Shown: one piece after another, positions 25,392 through 36,800 of the stretch
Layout of the letters: every line of letters starts with the position of its first letter
Position numbering within the stretch: position 1 is the first letter of the stretch
Origin: Proteiniphilum sp. UBA5384
Lineage (GTDB): Bacteria > Bacteroidota > Bacteroidia > Bacteroidales > Dysgonomonadaceae
Direction: 5' to 3'
DNA: 64,000 bases
NCBI RefSeq assembly: GCF_002410825.1
Contig: NZ_DHOS01000070.1
Span: forward strand, 21,353-85,352
The notes under the pieces: model-generated
Told to the model about the DNA's origin: nothing
Database searches by the model: none
Seen by the model: the letters and a program-made list of their open reading frames with translations, nothing else
Made by a program: the position numbers and the translations under genes

Positions 25392-26471
25392 ATGAACGAA
25401 ATGTATAGCAAATCCGGTTTGCTTGTCGACGCTTTTCAAAAAACAGTAGATGGCAGGCAAACCGGGTTATACACTCTGACAAATAGTAAAGGGTGTGAAC
25501 TCACTGTTACCAACTATGGTGCAAAAATAGTATCGTTAATGGTGCCCGATAAAAACGGAAATTTAGTTGACGTTGTTTTGGGGCATAATTCAATAGATGA
25601 ATATCTGACTTCGGAAGAAGCTTACTTTGGCGCTATATGCGGCAGGACAGCCAACAGGATCGCCAAGGGGCACTTCATTCTCGAAGGAAAAGAATACCAA
25701 TTGGTAGTTAATAACGGTCCGAACTCACTCCACGGAGGAATAAAGGGGTTTAATGCTGTGGTATGGGAAGTGAAAAAACAGACCGACCAAAGTATTGAAT
25801 TATTTTATCTCTCCCCGGATGGAGAGGAAGGGTTCCCCGGTAGTCTATCCGTTACAGTTACTTATACTTTGACCGATGATGATGCTTTGGATATTCATTA
25901 CAAGGCGACAACCGACAAGACCACCATCCTGAATCTCACCAATCATTCCTATTTCAACCTTTCCGGCCAAGGGGATTCATCGGTCAACGACCATTGGCTT
26001 GTGGTGAATGCGGACAGTTATCTTCCTACCGATGATACGGCCATTCCTTATGGGGCGCCGGAACCGGTGAAGGGTACTCCGTTCGATTTTACCGAACCCC
26101 ACACCATCGGAGAGCGGATAGAGGATGATTTCGAACAACTGCATTTCGGGAAAGGATATGACCATACATTTATCCTGAATAAGAAAACGCCGGATGAATA
26201 TGGATGCGCCGGTTATTGTACCTCGCCCAAGACGGGCATTAAAATGGAGATCCATACCAATCAACCCGGCATGCAATTATATACGGGCAACTGGATGACC
26301 GGCAACTTTACCGGGAAATTGGGGAAACGGTATCCGGCCAGGTCGGCTGTATGCTTTGAAACACAACATTACCCCGATAGCATCAATAAGCCGCAGTACC
26401 CTTCGGTGGTTCTGCATGCGGACGAGACTTTTGAATCCAACACAACGTACCGTTTTTCAATCGGAGAGTAA
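25392..26471 (+). CDS. galM: Aldose 1-epimerase (galactose mutarotase)
   Basis: 359 residues, cytoplasmic with no signal peptide. Family motifs are CGRTANRIAKG (about 85-95), NNGPNSLHGG (catalytic-site His near 116), NLTNHSYFNL (second His near 185) and, near the C-terminus, FETQHYPDSINKP with the catalytic Glu. It interconverts alpha- and beta-galactose for galactokinase. First gene of galM-MFS-galK; spacings of 50 and 97 bases to the next genes suggest a shared transcript. Confidence 0.95.
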   Translation: MNEMYSKSGLLVDAFQKTVDGRQTGLYTLTNSKGCELTVTNYGAKIVSLMVPDKNGNLVDVVLGHNSIDEYLTSEEAYFGAICGRTANRIAKGHFILEGKEYQLVVNNGPNSLHGGIKGFNAVVWEVKKQTDQSIELFYLSPDGEEGFPGSLSVTVTYTLTDDDALDIHYKATTDKTTILNLTNHSYFNLSGQGDSSVNDHWLVVNADSYLPTDDTAIPYGAPEPVKGTPFDFTEPHTIGERIEDDFEQLHFGKGYDHTFILNKKTPDEYGCAGYCTSPKTGIKMEIHTNQPGMQLYTGNWMTGNFTGKLGKRYPARSAVCFETQHYPDSINKPQYPSVVLHADETFESNTTYRFSIGE

Positions 26472-26521
26472 AATGATGATTTATTAGACAATTAACAATT
26501 AATAAACTAACAATTAATTTT

Positions 26522-27847
26522 ATGACGGAGCAAAAACAACAAAAAAATGTTGTAGCAATTATCGCGATGATCTTTCTCTTCGGAATGATCTCTTTTGTTA
26601 CAAATTTGGCGTCACCAATGGGTGATATCCTGAAGTATCAATTTAATGTTCCTAACTGGATGGGTACATTAGGCGTACTCTGTAATTTTATCGCTTATGC
26701 GGTAATGGGTATTCCTGCCGGTAATATGCTTCAAAAGTATGGCTATAAAAAAACGGCACTTGCTGCCATTGTAATCGGTTTTGTGGGAGTAGGCATTCAA
26801 ACTATCTCCGGAACCATTTCAAGCAGCACTGCATTTGGAGTCTATCTGTTAGGGGCGTTCGTAGCCGGTTTATCAATGACACTGCTTAACACAGTAGTGA
26901 ATCCCATGTTGAACTCTCTGGGAGGTGGTGGTAACAAAGGGAACCAGTTGATCCAATTGGGAGGATCATTCAATTCTTTGATGGGAACGACAGTGATCAT
27001 ACTGACAGGTATTCTTATTCCCCAAGGTATCAAGAATGCCGAAATCAGCAATGTATTTCCGTTGATGTTCGCTGCTTTAGCCATTTTCTTCTTTGCATTT
27101 ATCATTATCTCGATGGCAAAGATCCCAGAAAAGCAAAAAGAACAGACGGTTGTCGCCGAAAAATCCCAGTACAGTCCTCTCTCTTTTCGCCATTTTGTAT
27201 TGGGAGCTGTCGGTATTTTCGTATATGTGGGAGTTGAAGTGGGCATTCCGAATGTATTGCAGAAATGGTTACAGAACGCCGACCTGGATGTGTTGAACCT
27301 CGGGGCAATGGGCGGAGCTGAAGCTATTGCCGGGTCAGTAGCGGCGACCTATTGGTTGATGATGCTGTTCGGACGTCTTATTGGTGCCGGTATTGGCAGT
27401 AAAGTCTCCGCCAAATCAATGTTGTCAGTAGCCTCATTGATAGGAATAGTATTGGTATTGGCAGCCATGTTTACTCCTACAGACAGTTTTGTAAATCTCC
27501 CCGTATTCAAGAATAATGCAGAGGGACTTTTCGGCTTGGCAAATGTTCCCCTTAGTGCTGCGCTATTAGTGCTTTGTGGATTATGTACTTCAATCATGTG
27601 GGGAGGTATATTCAACTTAGCCGTAGAGGGACTTGGAAAATATACTGAAAAAGCTTCCGGTTATTTTATGGTACTCGTTTGCGGTGGAGGTATATTGCCG
27701 TTATTACAAAACGGGATTGTTGACATGACAAATGGTGGATTGGGATATCTCACAAGCTATTGGGTAATTGTTGCAGGATTGGCTTACTTGCTTTATTATG
27801 CCCTCGTGGGTTCGAAGAATGTAAACAAAGATATTCCGGTTAATTAA
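26522..27847 (+). CDS. MFS sugar transporter, FucP/GluP type (glucose/galactose)
   Basis: 441 residues with about 12 membrane helices. It belongs to the FHS (fucose-galactose-glucose:H+ symporter) branch, seen in VTNLASPMGDILKYQFNV and IPAGNMLQKYGYKKTAL. It sits between galM and galK, so galactose or glucose is the likely substrate. A glycine-rich loop (SLGGGGNKGNQ, about residue 137) is the cytoplasmic segment usual in this branch. The exact sugar is inferred from context. Confidence 0.9.
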   Translation: MTEQKQQKNVVAIIAMIFLFGMISFVTNLASPMGDILKYQFNVPNWMGTLGVLCNFIAYAVMGIPAGNMLQKYGYKKTALAAIVIGFVGVGIQTISGTISSSTAFGVYLLGAFVAGLSMTLLNTVVNPMLNSLGGGGNKGNQLIQLGGSFNSLMGTTVIILTGILIPQGIKNAEISNVFPLMFAALAIFFFAFIIISMAKIPEKQKEQTVVAEKSQYSPLSFRHFVLGAVGIFVYVGVEVGIPNVLQKWLQNADLDVLNLGAMGGAEAIAGSVAATYWLMMLFGRLIGAGIGSKVSAKSMLSVASLIGIVLVLAAMFTPTDSFVNLPVFKNNAEGLFGLANVPLSAALLVLCGLCTSIMWGGIFNLAVEGLGKYTEKASGYFMVLVCGGGILPLLQNGIVDMTNGGLGYLTSYWVIVAGLAYLLYYALVGSKNVNKDIPVN

Positions 27848-27944
27848 TAGACATTATATTGATTAAGAAATAAGATAATTGGTAATCAGATATCTAAAAT
27901 CTTATTCTATATAAACTCTAATAGAGTAACAAAAAATATAAATA

Positions 27945-29093
27945 ATGACGAAAGAACAAGTAATTAAAATATTTTTAGAGAAATTCGGTAATGAAACTCC
28001 GGAGGTATATGCATCCCCGGGGCGTATCAACCTGATTGGTGAGCATACCGATTATAACGGAAGCTTTGTATTCCCCGGTGCGATCGATAAAGGGATGATT
28101 GCCGCCATCCGATTCAATGGAACCGACAAGGTGAGAGCTTATGCGATCGACCTTGGTGATAGTGTTGAATTCGGATTAAACGAAGAAGACTTGCCCAAGG
28201 AGGGTTGGGCAAAGTATATTTTTGGGGTATGCCGTGAAATCATTAAAAGAGGTGGTACGGTGAAAGGTTTTGATACTGCATTTTCGGGAGATGTGCCCCT
28301 CGGTGCCGGCATGTCTTCTTCGGCTGCATTAGAAAGTACCTATGCTTTTGCGTTGAACGATATGCTGAACCTTGGCATCGACAAATTCGAACTGGCGCGT
28401 ATCGGGCAATCCACCGAACATAATTATGTGGGTGTGAAATGTGGCATCATGGACCAGTTTGCTTCCATCTTTGGAAAGAAGGGCAATCTGATCCGCCTCG
28501 ACACCAAGTCGATGGAATATGCCTACTTCCCGTTCGATCCCAAGGGATATAAGCTGGTGCTGCTTGACACGGTGGTGAAGCATGAACTGGCATCATCGGC
28601 ATATAACAAACGGCGTGAATCGTGTGAACATGCCGCCAGGACTATCGCCAAACGTCACCCCGAAGTGGAATTCCTGCGTGACGCTTCCATGGAGATGCTC
28701 AACGAAGTGAAAGGTGAGATCTCGGAAGAGGATTATATACGTGCCGAGTATGTGATCGAGGAAACCCAACGGGTACTCGACGTGTGCGACGCGTTGGAAG
28801 CAGGTGATTATGAAACCGTGGGACAAAAGATGTTTGAAACGCACCATGGCATGAGCAAACTCTACGAAGTAAGTTGCGAAGAGCTCGACTTCCTGAACGA
28901 TGTGGCCCGTGACCATGGCGTGACCGGTTCACGTGTAATGGGAGGTGGTTTTGGCGGTTGTACCATCAACCTGGTGAAAGATGAGTTGTACGATTCGTTT
29001 ATCAATGATGCCAAAACGCAGTTCAAAGCCAAATACGGCCACGAACCCAAAGTCTATGACGTGGTAATCAGCGACGGCGCGCGCAAATTGTAA
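27945..29093 (+). CDS. galK: Galactokinase
   Basis: 382 residues, GHMP kinase family. GRINLIGEHTDYNGS (about 25-40) is the galactokinase signature, PLGAGMSSSAALE (about 113-125) the ATP-binding GHMP motif, and GGGFGGCTINLV (about 335-346) the third motif. It phosphorylates alpha-D-galactose at C1. galT and galE are not in the window, so the rest of the Leloir pathway is elsewhere. A strong terminator follows at 29119. Confidence 0.97.
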   Translation: MTKEQVIKIFLEKFGNETPEVYASPGRINLIGEHTDYNGSFVFPGAIDKGMIAAIRFNGTDKVRAYAIDLGDSVEFGLNEEDLPKEGWAKYIFGVCREIIKRGGTVKGFDTAFSGDVPLGAGMSSSAALESTYAFALNDMLNLGIDKFELARIGQSTEHNYVGVKCGIMDQFASIFGKKGNLIRLDTKSMEYAYFPFDPKGYKLVLLDTVVKHELASSAYNKRRESCEHAARTIAKRHPEVEFLRDASMEMLNEVKGEISEEDYIRAEYVIEETQRVLDVCDALEAGDYETVGQKMFETHHGMSKLYEVSCEELDFLNDVARDHGVTGSRVMGGGFGGCTINLVKDELYDSFINDAKTQFKAKYGHEPKVYDVVISDGARKL

Positions 29094-29118
29094 AATCCTT
29101 CAGATAGATATAGGATAA

Positions 29119-29158
29119 GGTTGGAAGAAGGGGATAAGCCCCGCTTCCAACCTTTTTT
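29119..29158 (+). terminator. Rho-independent terminator after galK
   Basis: GGTTGGAAG and CTTCCAACC form a nine-pair stem enclosing a second GGGG/CCCC pairing, followed by TTTTTT. Confidence 0.85.
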
Positions 29159-29270
29159 GCTTTTACCCGTTCTATCTAATTACCAATATTTCTCCTTCGC
29201 TTCTACATTTTATTGTTTTTCAAATTTAAAATCCCATTTCTAAATTCTTAAATCATAAATCCTAAATTTA

Positions 29271-29301
29271 TTGCATTATTTCCGGATTTTTTCTAACTTT
29301 G
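29271..29301 (+). promoter_or_regulatory. Promoter of the carA-carB-carB cluster
   Basis: TTG (29271-29273) and TAACTTTG (29294-29301) are -33 and -7 elements with a 20-base spacer, giving a leader of about 45 bases before carA. Confidence 0.6.
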
Positions 29302-29350
29302 TATCCTAATATCATACAATTATCAACTTTACAAAATAATGTAGCGCACT

Positions 29351-30421
29351 ATGCACAAATATAAACCGGTGCGGTTGATCCTTGAAAACGGGATGGTTTT
29401 TCATGGACAATCTTTTGGAGCCGAAAAGGCAACATCGGGAGAGGTAGTTTTCAATACGGCAATGGTCGGTTATCCCGAAAGCCTGACAGACCCCTCCTAC
29501 GAAGGACAGATTTTAACACCCACATATCCCATTATCGGAAATTACGGAGTTCCTGCTTACAGCGAAACAGACGGAATTTCCGATTTTTTTGAATCTGGAC
29601 GTATCCACGCCTGGGGTTTGATCCTACAGGATTACTCCGAGGAGTATTCCCATTGGAATGCGGTGAAAAGTCTGGGCGACTGGCTCAAGGAAGAGGGTGT
29701 GCCCGGTATCACCGGGATTGATACCCGGATGCTCACCAAAGTGCTCCGGGAGAAAGGATCCATGCTGGGAAAGATAGTCTATGAGGACGATAACGAAGTG
29801 GATTTTTATGATCCTGAGACTGAAAACTTGGTCGCCAAAGTCAGCTGTGGTGAAGTGGTGGAGTACGGGCAGGGTGAGAAGAAGGTGGTGCTGGTGGATT
29901 GCGGCGCGAAGTTGAATATTATGCGGGAATTGCTCCGACAGGGAGTCCGCCTTATCCGCGTGCCATGGGATTATGATTTCACCGGGATCGATTACGATGG
30001 GGTGATGATTTCCAACGGACCGGGAAATCCCGACCATTGCGGAATCACCGTCCACCATATCCGGGAGGCGATGAAGAAAGAAAAGCCCATCTTTGGCATT
30101 TGCATGGGGAACCAGCTCCTTTCAAAAGCCGCCGGAGCCAATACCTACAAACTGAAGTACGGGCACCGCAGCCATAATCAGCCGGTACGGCAGGTAGGAA
30201 GTAGCCGATGCTTTATCACTTCTCAAAATCATGGTTATGCGGTGGACGAATCGCTGTTGGGCACCGATTGGCAACCCTGGTTTGTGAATATGAATGACGG
30301 TACCAACGAAGGAATCCGCCACAAGACAAAACCTTTCTATTCGGTGCAGTTCCATCCCGAAGCGGCAGGTGGACCGACCGATACCCGGTTTTTCTTTGAG
30401 GAGTTTGTGAGGATGATTTAA
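29351..30421 (+). CDS. carA: Carbamoyl-phosphate synthase small (glutaminase) subunit
   Basis: 356 residues. An N-terminal CPSase_sm_chain domain (about 1-135, FNTAMVGYPESLTDPSYEGQ) is followed by a class I glutamine amidotransferase domain with nucleophile Cys in FGICMGNQLLS (about 245), and the His and Glu of SVQFHPEAAGG (about 335). It feeds ammonia to the large subunit for pyrimidine and arginine synthesis. The oxyanion loop reads GNQ where many enzymes have GHQ. The large-subunit gene starts 15 bases downstream. Confidence 0.95.
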   Translation: MHKYKPVRLILENGMVFHGQSFGAEKATSGEVVFNTAMVGYPESLTDPSYEGQILTPTYPIIGNYGVPAYSETDGISDFFESGRIHAWGLILQDYSEEYSHWNAVKSLGDWLKEEGVPGITGIDTRMLTKVLREKGSMLGKIVYEDDNEVDFYDPETENLVAKVSCGEVVEYGQGEKKVVLVDCGAKLNIMRELLRQGVRLIRVPWDYDFTGIDYDGVMISNGPGNPDHCGITVHHIREAMKKEKPIFGICMGNQLLSKAAGANTYKLKYGHRSHNQPVRQVGSSRCFITSQNHGYAVDESLLGTDWQPWFVNMNDGTNEGIRHKTKPFYSVQFHPEAAGGPTDTRFFFEEFVRMI

Positions 30422-30436
30422 GACTAAGAACTAAAA

Positions 30437-33400
30437 ATGAACAACAATATATTTATCCAAGATATAGCATCGTTTGCCGGGGAAGGCCGGCTGAAGGTGA
30501 AAAAAGCGCTGATCCTCGGTTCCGGTGCATTGAAGATCGGGGAGGCGGGCGAATTCGACTATTCCGGCTCGCAGGCGCTAAAAGCATTACGGGAAGAAGG
30601 AGTAGAAACTATCCTGATCAATCCGAATATCGCCACGGTGCAGACTTCGGAAGGATCGGCCGATAAGATTTACTTCCTGCCGGTAACACCTTACTTTGTG
30701 GAAAAGGTGATCGACAAGGAACGGCCCGACGGTATCCTGTTGGCTTTCGGGGGACAGACCGCGCTCAATTGCGGCGTGCAGTTGTACACCGCAGGTACGC
30801 TCGAAAAATATAACGTGGCTGTATTGGGCACACCGGTACAGTCGATTATGGATACCGAAGACCGGGACCTGTTTGTGAAGAAACTCGATCAGATCGAAGT
30901 GAAGACTATACAGAGTCATGCCGTCTCCACCATGGAAGATGCGGCACAGGCGGCAAAAGCACTGGGATACCCCATTATTGTACGTGCCGCTTATGCCCTT
31001 GGAGGATTGGGCTCGGGCTTCTGTAACGATGAAGAAGAACTCAGGGGACTGGCTTCGAAAGCATTCAACTACTCCGACCAGCTACTGATAGAGAAGTCCC
31101 TCAAAGGGTGGAAAGAAGTGGAATATGAAGTGGTTCGAGATCGGTACGACAATTGTATTACGGTCTGTAATATGGAGAACTTCGACCCGCTGGGTATCCA
31201 TACCGGCGAGAGTATCGTGGTTGCTCCTTCGCAAACGCTGACCAACTCGGAGTATCACAAATTGAGGGAGCTCTCCATCAAGATTGTCCGCCATATCGGT
31301 ATCGTGGGGGAATGTAACGTGCAGTATGCTTTCGATCCCGCCTCGGAAGATTACCGGGTGATCGAGGTTAATGCCCGATTGAGCCGTTCTTCCGCACTCG
31401 CTTCCAAGGCAACCGGATACCCGCTGGCGTTTGTGGCGGCTAAGCTCGCATTGGGATATGGATTATTTGACTTGAAGAATTCAGTGACACGGTCGACCAG
31501 TGCTTTCTTTGAACCGGCACTCGATTATATTGTCGTAAAAATACCCCGTTGGGATTTGGGGAAATTCAGTGGGGTCTCTAAAGAAATCGGCTCTTCGATG
31601 AAATCGGTGGGTGAGATCATGGCAATTGGCCGCACCTTTGAAGAAGCTATACAGAAAGGGCTCCGCATGACCGGACTGGGGATGCACGGCTTTGTGGAAA
31701 ACAAGGAACTGAAGATCGACGATATCGACAAGGCGCTCCGTGAACCGACGGACCAACGCATTTTTGTGATCAGTAAAGCTTTCAGAAAAGGATATACCAT
31801 CGACCAGATTCATGACCTGACTAAAATAGACAGCTGGTTTCTGGAGAAACTATACAATATCATCGAAACGGCGGAGTCACTGGAGAATTACCCGGTGGAG
31901 TCGATTGATTTTCAGCAGGCGAAGAATGGTGGTTTCGATGAAATATTGAAAATTGCCAAACAGCAGGGGTTCTCCGATTTTCAGATAGCACGGGCTATCT
32001 ATAAAGATAGAATGGACGACGATGAATTCCTCCGGATACGTGCTTACAGAAAAAAATTGGGTATCACCCCTTTTGTGAAACAAATTGATACACTTGCGGC
32101 GGAATACCCTGCGCAGACCAACTATCTTTACCTTACCTATAACGGTGCGGAAAATGATGTCCATTACTTGGGCGACCACCGTTCGGTGATCGTACTGGGG
32201 TCGGGGGCGTACCGTATTGGTTCCTCCGTGGAGTTCGACTGGTGTTCGGTCAATGCCCTAAATACCGTCCGTAAGGAAGGATACCGCTCGGTGATGATCA
32301 ATTATAATCCTGAAACGGTGTCTACCGATTACGATATGTGCGACCGGCTTTATTTCGATGAGCTGTCTTACGAACGGGTGATGGATATCATAGAACTGGA
32401 AAATCCGCATGGAGTTGTCCTCTCGGTGGGGGGGCAGATTCCCAATAACCTGGCGGTAAAACTGGATCGATCGGGAGTGAATATTCTTGGTACTGGCGCC
32501 AAAAGTATAGACAATGCCGAAGACCGCCATAAGTTCTCTTCGATGCTCGACCGGTTGGGGATCGATCAGCCGCGCTGGAAAGAACTTACCACACTCAGTG
32601 AGATACATCTGTTTGCCGATGAAGTGGGGTTTCCGCTATTGGTGCGCCCTTCCTACGTGTTGTCGGGTGCGGCTATGAATGTCTGCTCCAACGAGAATGA
32701 ATTGGCACATTTCCTTACGTTGGCTACGGAGGTATCCGATAAGTACCCGGTGGTGGTGTCTGAATTTGTGGAGAATGCCAAAGAGATAGAGATGGATGCG
32801 GTGGCACGCAATGGCGAATTGATCGTCTATGCCATCTCGGAGCATGTGGAATTTGCCGGTGTGCATTCGGGAGATGCGACCATCCAGTTTCCGCCGCAGA
32901 AAATATATGTACAGACAGTAAGGAGAATAAAACAAATCACACGGGAGATTGCGAAAGCCCTTCAAATTACAGGGCCGTTTAATATCCAGTTTCTGGCAAA
33001 AGATAATGCCATCAAGGTAATTGAATGTAACCTGAGGGCTTCAAGATCATTCCCTTTTGTATCTAAAGTTCTGAAAATTAATTTTATAGATCTAGCGACT
33101 AAAGTGATGCTTGATATTCCGGTGGAAAAGCCGGAGAAATCGGCGTTCGAGCTCGATTATGTGGGTATCAAGGCACCCCAGTTCTCCTTTACCCGCTTGC
33201 AGAAAGCAGATCCCGTGCTGGGGGTGGATATGGCCTCCACCGGTGAAGTAGGGGCCATTGGTACCCATTTCGATGATGCGTTGCTCACTTCCATGCTGTC
33301 GGTCGGTTACCGTATCCCGGGAAAAAATATCATGGTCTCATCCGGAGGATCGAAGTCGAAAGTGGACCTGCTGGATGCCTGTCGCCTTTTGCAGCAACAT

Positions 33401-33739
33401 GGCTATAACCTGTATGCTACTGGTGGAACACAGAAATTTTTGGAAGAGAATGGTGTCAAGAGCCAATATGTGGCTTGGCCCGATGAACCGGGTAATGAAA
33501 AGAACAACGAGTTGAAAGTGGACAAGATGATCGCGCAGAAAAAATTCGACCTGATTATTAATATCCCTAAAAATCTCACAGAGAGGGAATTGACCAACGG
33601 TTATAAAATCCGCCGCGGCGCCATCGACTATAATATACCGTTGATCACCAATGCCCGTCTGGCCGGCGCCTTTATCAAGGCTTTTTGCAGAATGACACAG
33701 GATGAGATAGAAATCAAACATTGGGGAGAGTATAATTGA
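30437..33739 (+). CDS. carB: Carbamoyl-phosphate synthase large subunit (first copy)
   Basis: 1100 residues. Two homologous halves each carry a PreATP-grasp fold (LILGSGALKIGEAGEFDYSG near residue 25; VLGSGAYRIGSSVEFDWCS near 585) and an ATP-grasp domain (VIEVNARLSRSSALASKATG and VIECNLRASRSFPFVSK). An MGS-like allosteric domain ends the chain (VSSGGSKSKVDLLDACRLL onward). All ATP-grasp residues visible to me look intact. It has about 20 more N-terminal residues than the second copy. Both halves together make carbamoyl phosphate from bicarbonate, ammonia and two ATP. Confidence 0.95.
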   Translation: MNNNIFIQDIASFAGEGRLKVKKALILGSGALKIGEAGEFDYSGSQALKALREEGVETILINPNIATVQTSEGSADKIYFLPVTPYFVEKVIDKERPDGILLAFGGQTALNCGVQLYTAGTLEKYNVAVLGTPVQSIMDTEDRDLFVKKLDQIEVKTIQSHAVSTMEDAAQAAKALGYPIIVRAAYALGGLGSGFCNDEEELRGLASKAFNYSDQLLIEKSLKGWKEVEYEVVRDRYDNCITVCNMENFDPLGIHTGESIVVAPSQTLTNSEYHKLRELSIKIVRHIGIVGECNVQYAFDPASEDYRVIEVNARLSRSSALASKATGYPLAFVAAKLALGYGLFDLKNSVTRSTSAFFEPALDYIVVKIPRWDLGKFSGVSKEIGSSMKSVGEIMAIGRTFEEAIQKGLRMTGLGMHGFVENKELKIDDIDKALREPTDQRIFVISKAFRKGYTIDQIHDLTKIDSWFLEKLYNIIETAESLENYPVESIDFQQAKNGGFDEILKIAKQQGFSDFQIARAIYKDRMDDDEFLRIRAYRKKLGITPFVKQIDTLAAEYPAQTNYLYLTYNGAENDVHYLGDHRSVIVLGSGAYRIGSSVEFDWCSVNALNTVRKEGYRSVMINYNPETVSTDYDMCDRLYFDELSYERVMDIIELENPHGVVLSVGGQIPNNLAVKLDRSGVNILGTGAKSIDNAEDRHKFSSMLDRLGIDQPRWKELTTLSEIHLFADEVGFPLLVRPSYVLSGAAMNVCSNENELAHFLTLATEVSDKYPVVVSEFVENAKEIEMDAVARNGELIVYAISEHVEFAGVHSGDATIQFPPQKIYVQTVRRIKQITREIAKALQITGPFNIQFLAKDNAIKVIECNLRASRSFPFVSKVLKINFIDLATKVMLDIPVEKPEKSAFELDYVGIKAPQFSFTRLQKADPVLGVDMASTGEVGAIGTHFDDALLTSMLSVGYRIPGKNIMVSSGGSKSKVDLLDACRLLQQHGYNLYATGGTQKFLEENGVKSQYVAWPDEPGNEKNNELKVDKMIAQKKFDLIINIPKNLTERELTNGYKIRRGAIDYNIPLITNARLAGAFIKAFCRMTQDEIEIKHWGEYN

Positions 33740-33815
33740 TGTGATGATTAGTTGATGTGTCTCAATCTACATCAATCAATAAATCAGCGAATCAGTAAAT
33801 CAACAAATCAACAGA

Positions 33816-36800
33816 ATGAATAAGTCAATCAAGAAAGTTATTTTATTGGGTTCCGGCGCTTTGAAGATCGGACAGGCTGGAGAATTTGATTATTCCGGTT
33901 CACAGGCTTTGAAAGCGATGCGGGAAGAGGGTATAGAGACGGTGTTGATCAATCCGAACATTGCTACTATCCAGACATCGGATGGGGTGGCCGACCGGGT
34001 TTATTTCCTTCCCATTACTCCTTATTTCGTGGAAAAGGTGATCCGGAAAGAACAACCGGATGGTATCCTGCTGGCTTTCGGGGGGCAGACGGCATTGAAC
34101 TGCGGTGCGGAGCTTTATCAGAACGGAATACTTGATAAATATGGTGTGCGGGTGCTGGGCACGTCGGTAGAAGCAATCATGATCACCGAAGACCGGGATT
34201 TGTTTGTGAAAAAACTGGATGAAATTGAAGCCAAGACTCCTGCGTCAAGAGCGGTGGAAAGTCTGGAGGATGCGTTGTCCACAGCCCATGAGATGGGATT
34301 CCCTATCATGGTACGTTCGGCATATGCATTGGGTGGACAGGGTTCCGGTATCTGTACCAATGAGGAGGAGTTTATCGAATTGTGCAAAAGCGCCCTCTCT
34401 TTCTCCAACCAGATACTGGTGGAGGAAAGCCTGAAAGGGTGGAAAGAGATTGAGTTTGAGGTGATCCGCGACAAGAACGACCACTGCTTCACCGTAGTGC
34501 CGATGGAGAATTTCGACCCGCTGGGTATCCATACCGGTGAGAGTATCGTGGTGGCACCCATCATCACGCTCAACAAAGAGCAGATTGCCATGCTTGAAGA
34601 TATCGCACAGCGGGTGGTACGACATATTGGTATCGTGGGTGAATGCAATATCCAGTATGCTTTCAATGCGGAGACCAATGATTACCGTATCATCGAAATC
34701 AATGCCCGCCTGAGTCGTTCATCGGCACTTGCTTCCAAGGCATCGGGTTATCCGCTCGCTTTTGTGGCGGCAAAGCTGGCTTTGGGCTACACTCTTGATC
34801 AGATAGGGGAGATGGGGACACTTAATTCTGCATATACGGCGCCAAAGGTAGATTATATGATCGTGAAGATACCCCGCTGGGATCTTAATAAGTTCTATGG
34901 CGTAAGTCACGAGATTGGCTCCTCCATGAAATCCGTCGGTGAAATCATGTCTATTGGACAGTCGTTCGAGGAAATCATCCAGAAAGGGCTGCGTATGATC
35001 GGGCAGGGGATGCACGGTTTTGTGGGTAACCGGGAGATGACTTTCGACAATGTGGAAGAAGCACTCTCGAAGCCGACCGATATGCGTATTTTTGCTATTG
35101 CTGATGCTTTTGAAAAAGGATATTCGGTTGGGCAGATTGAGACATTGACCAAAATCGATCCATGGTTCCTGGGACGTTTGGAGAATATATACAATTACTC
35201 GAAGGTGCTTGAGTCCTATAATAAGATCGAAGATCTGTCGGAAGAGGTGCTCAGTGAAGCAAAACGCCTTGGCTTTTCCGATTTCCAGATCGCTCGGTTT
35301 GTGGAAAATCCGCAAGGAACCCTCGAGGATGACCTGATCAGGGTGCGAAATAGGAGGAAAGCGTTGCGGGTTACACCGGTGGTGCGACGTATCAATACGG
35401 TTGCCTCCGAAAATCCTGAAAAAACCAATTATCTCTATTTTACCTATGATTCGGACAAGGCATTCACGCCACTGAAAAGTGGAAAAGAACCGGTGATCGT
35501 GCTGGGATCCGGAGCATATCGCATTGGCTCGTCGGTAGAATTTGACTGGTGTTCGGTCAATGCGGTGCAGACCGCACGGGAACTGGGTTACGAGTCGGTG
35601 ATGATCAATTATAATCCCGAAACGGTATCTACCGACTATGATATGTGCGACCGGCTCTATTTTGATGAGCTGTCGTTTGAGCGAGTGCTTGATGTGATAG
35701 ATATCGAGAATCCCAAAGGAGTGATTGTTTCGGTCGGAGGACAGATTCCCAACAACCTCGCCATGAAATTGCACCGGCAGCATGTATCTATCCTGGGAAC
35801 TTCTCCCCTGTCAATCGACAGGGCTGAAAACCGGCATAAATTCTCCGCTATGCTGGATGAGTTGGGTATCGATCAACCGCGTTGGAAAGAGATGACCAGC
35901 TTCGGGGAGATTGATGCCTTTATAGATGAGGTGGGGTTTCCTGTGCTGATCCGTCCTTCTTATGTGCTTTCAGGGGCAGCGATGAACGTATGTTACGACA
36001 AGGAACAGATGCATACCTTCCTGAAAATGGCAGCCAATGTTTCCAAGGAATACCCGGTGGTGGTTTCTTCCTTCCTCCAGAATGCCAAGGAGATTGAATT
36101 CGATGCGGTGGCCCGTGATGGAGAGGTGGTGGAGTATGCTATTTCTGAACATGTGGAATTTGCCGGTGTACATTCGGGTGATGCTACTCTCGTTTTCCCT
36201 GCACAGAAGCTCTATTTTGAGACTATGCGCCGGGTAAAAAAAATATCGAAACGGATCGCGAAAGAACTGAATATCAGCGGACCGTTTAATATCCAGTATC
36301 TGGCCAAAAACAACGAGATCAAAGTGATTGAATGCAATCTGCGGGCGTCACGCTCTTTCCCCTTTGTCTCCAAGGTGTTGAAACATAATTTTATCGATAC
36401 AGCTACCCGTATCATGCTGGATGCGCCTTTCAGTAAACCCGACAGTTCGGTATTCGACCTGGAGTACATTGGCGTGAAGGCATCCCAGTTCTCTTTCTCC
36501 CGCCTGCAGAATACCGACCCGGTGCTGGGAGTGGATATGTCCTCTACGGGAGAGGTCGGGTGTATTGGTGAAGATTTCTCGGATGCGATCCTCAAGTCGA
36601 TGCTTTCGGTAGGGTATAAAATACCCCAAAAAGGGATACTGATATCTTCCGGCGAGATGAAATCGAAAGTCGATTTGTTAGAGGCATGCAAATTGCTGGG
36701 AGAAAGGGGATATGACCTCTACGCCAGCCACGGTACACAGAAGTTCCTGGAAGAGAACGGTATCAGGGCGACCGATGCGAACTGGCCCGACGAGGACGGT

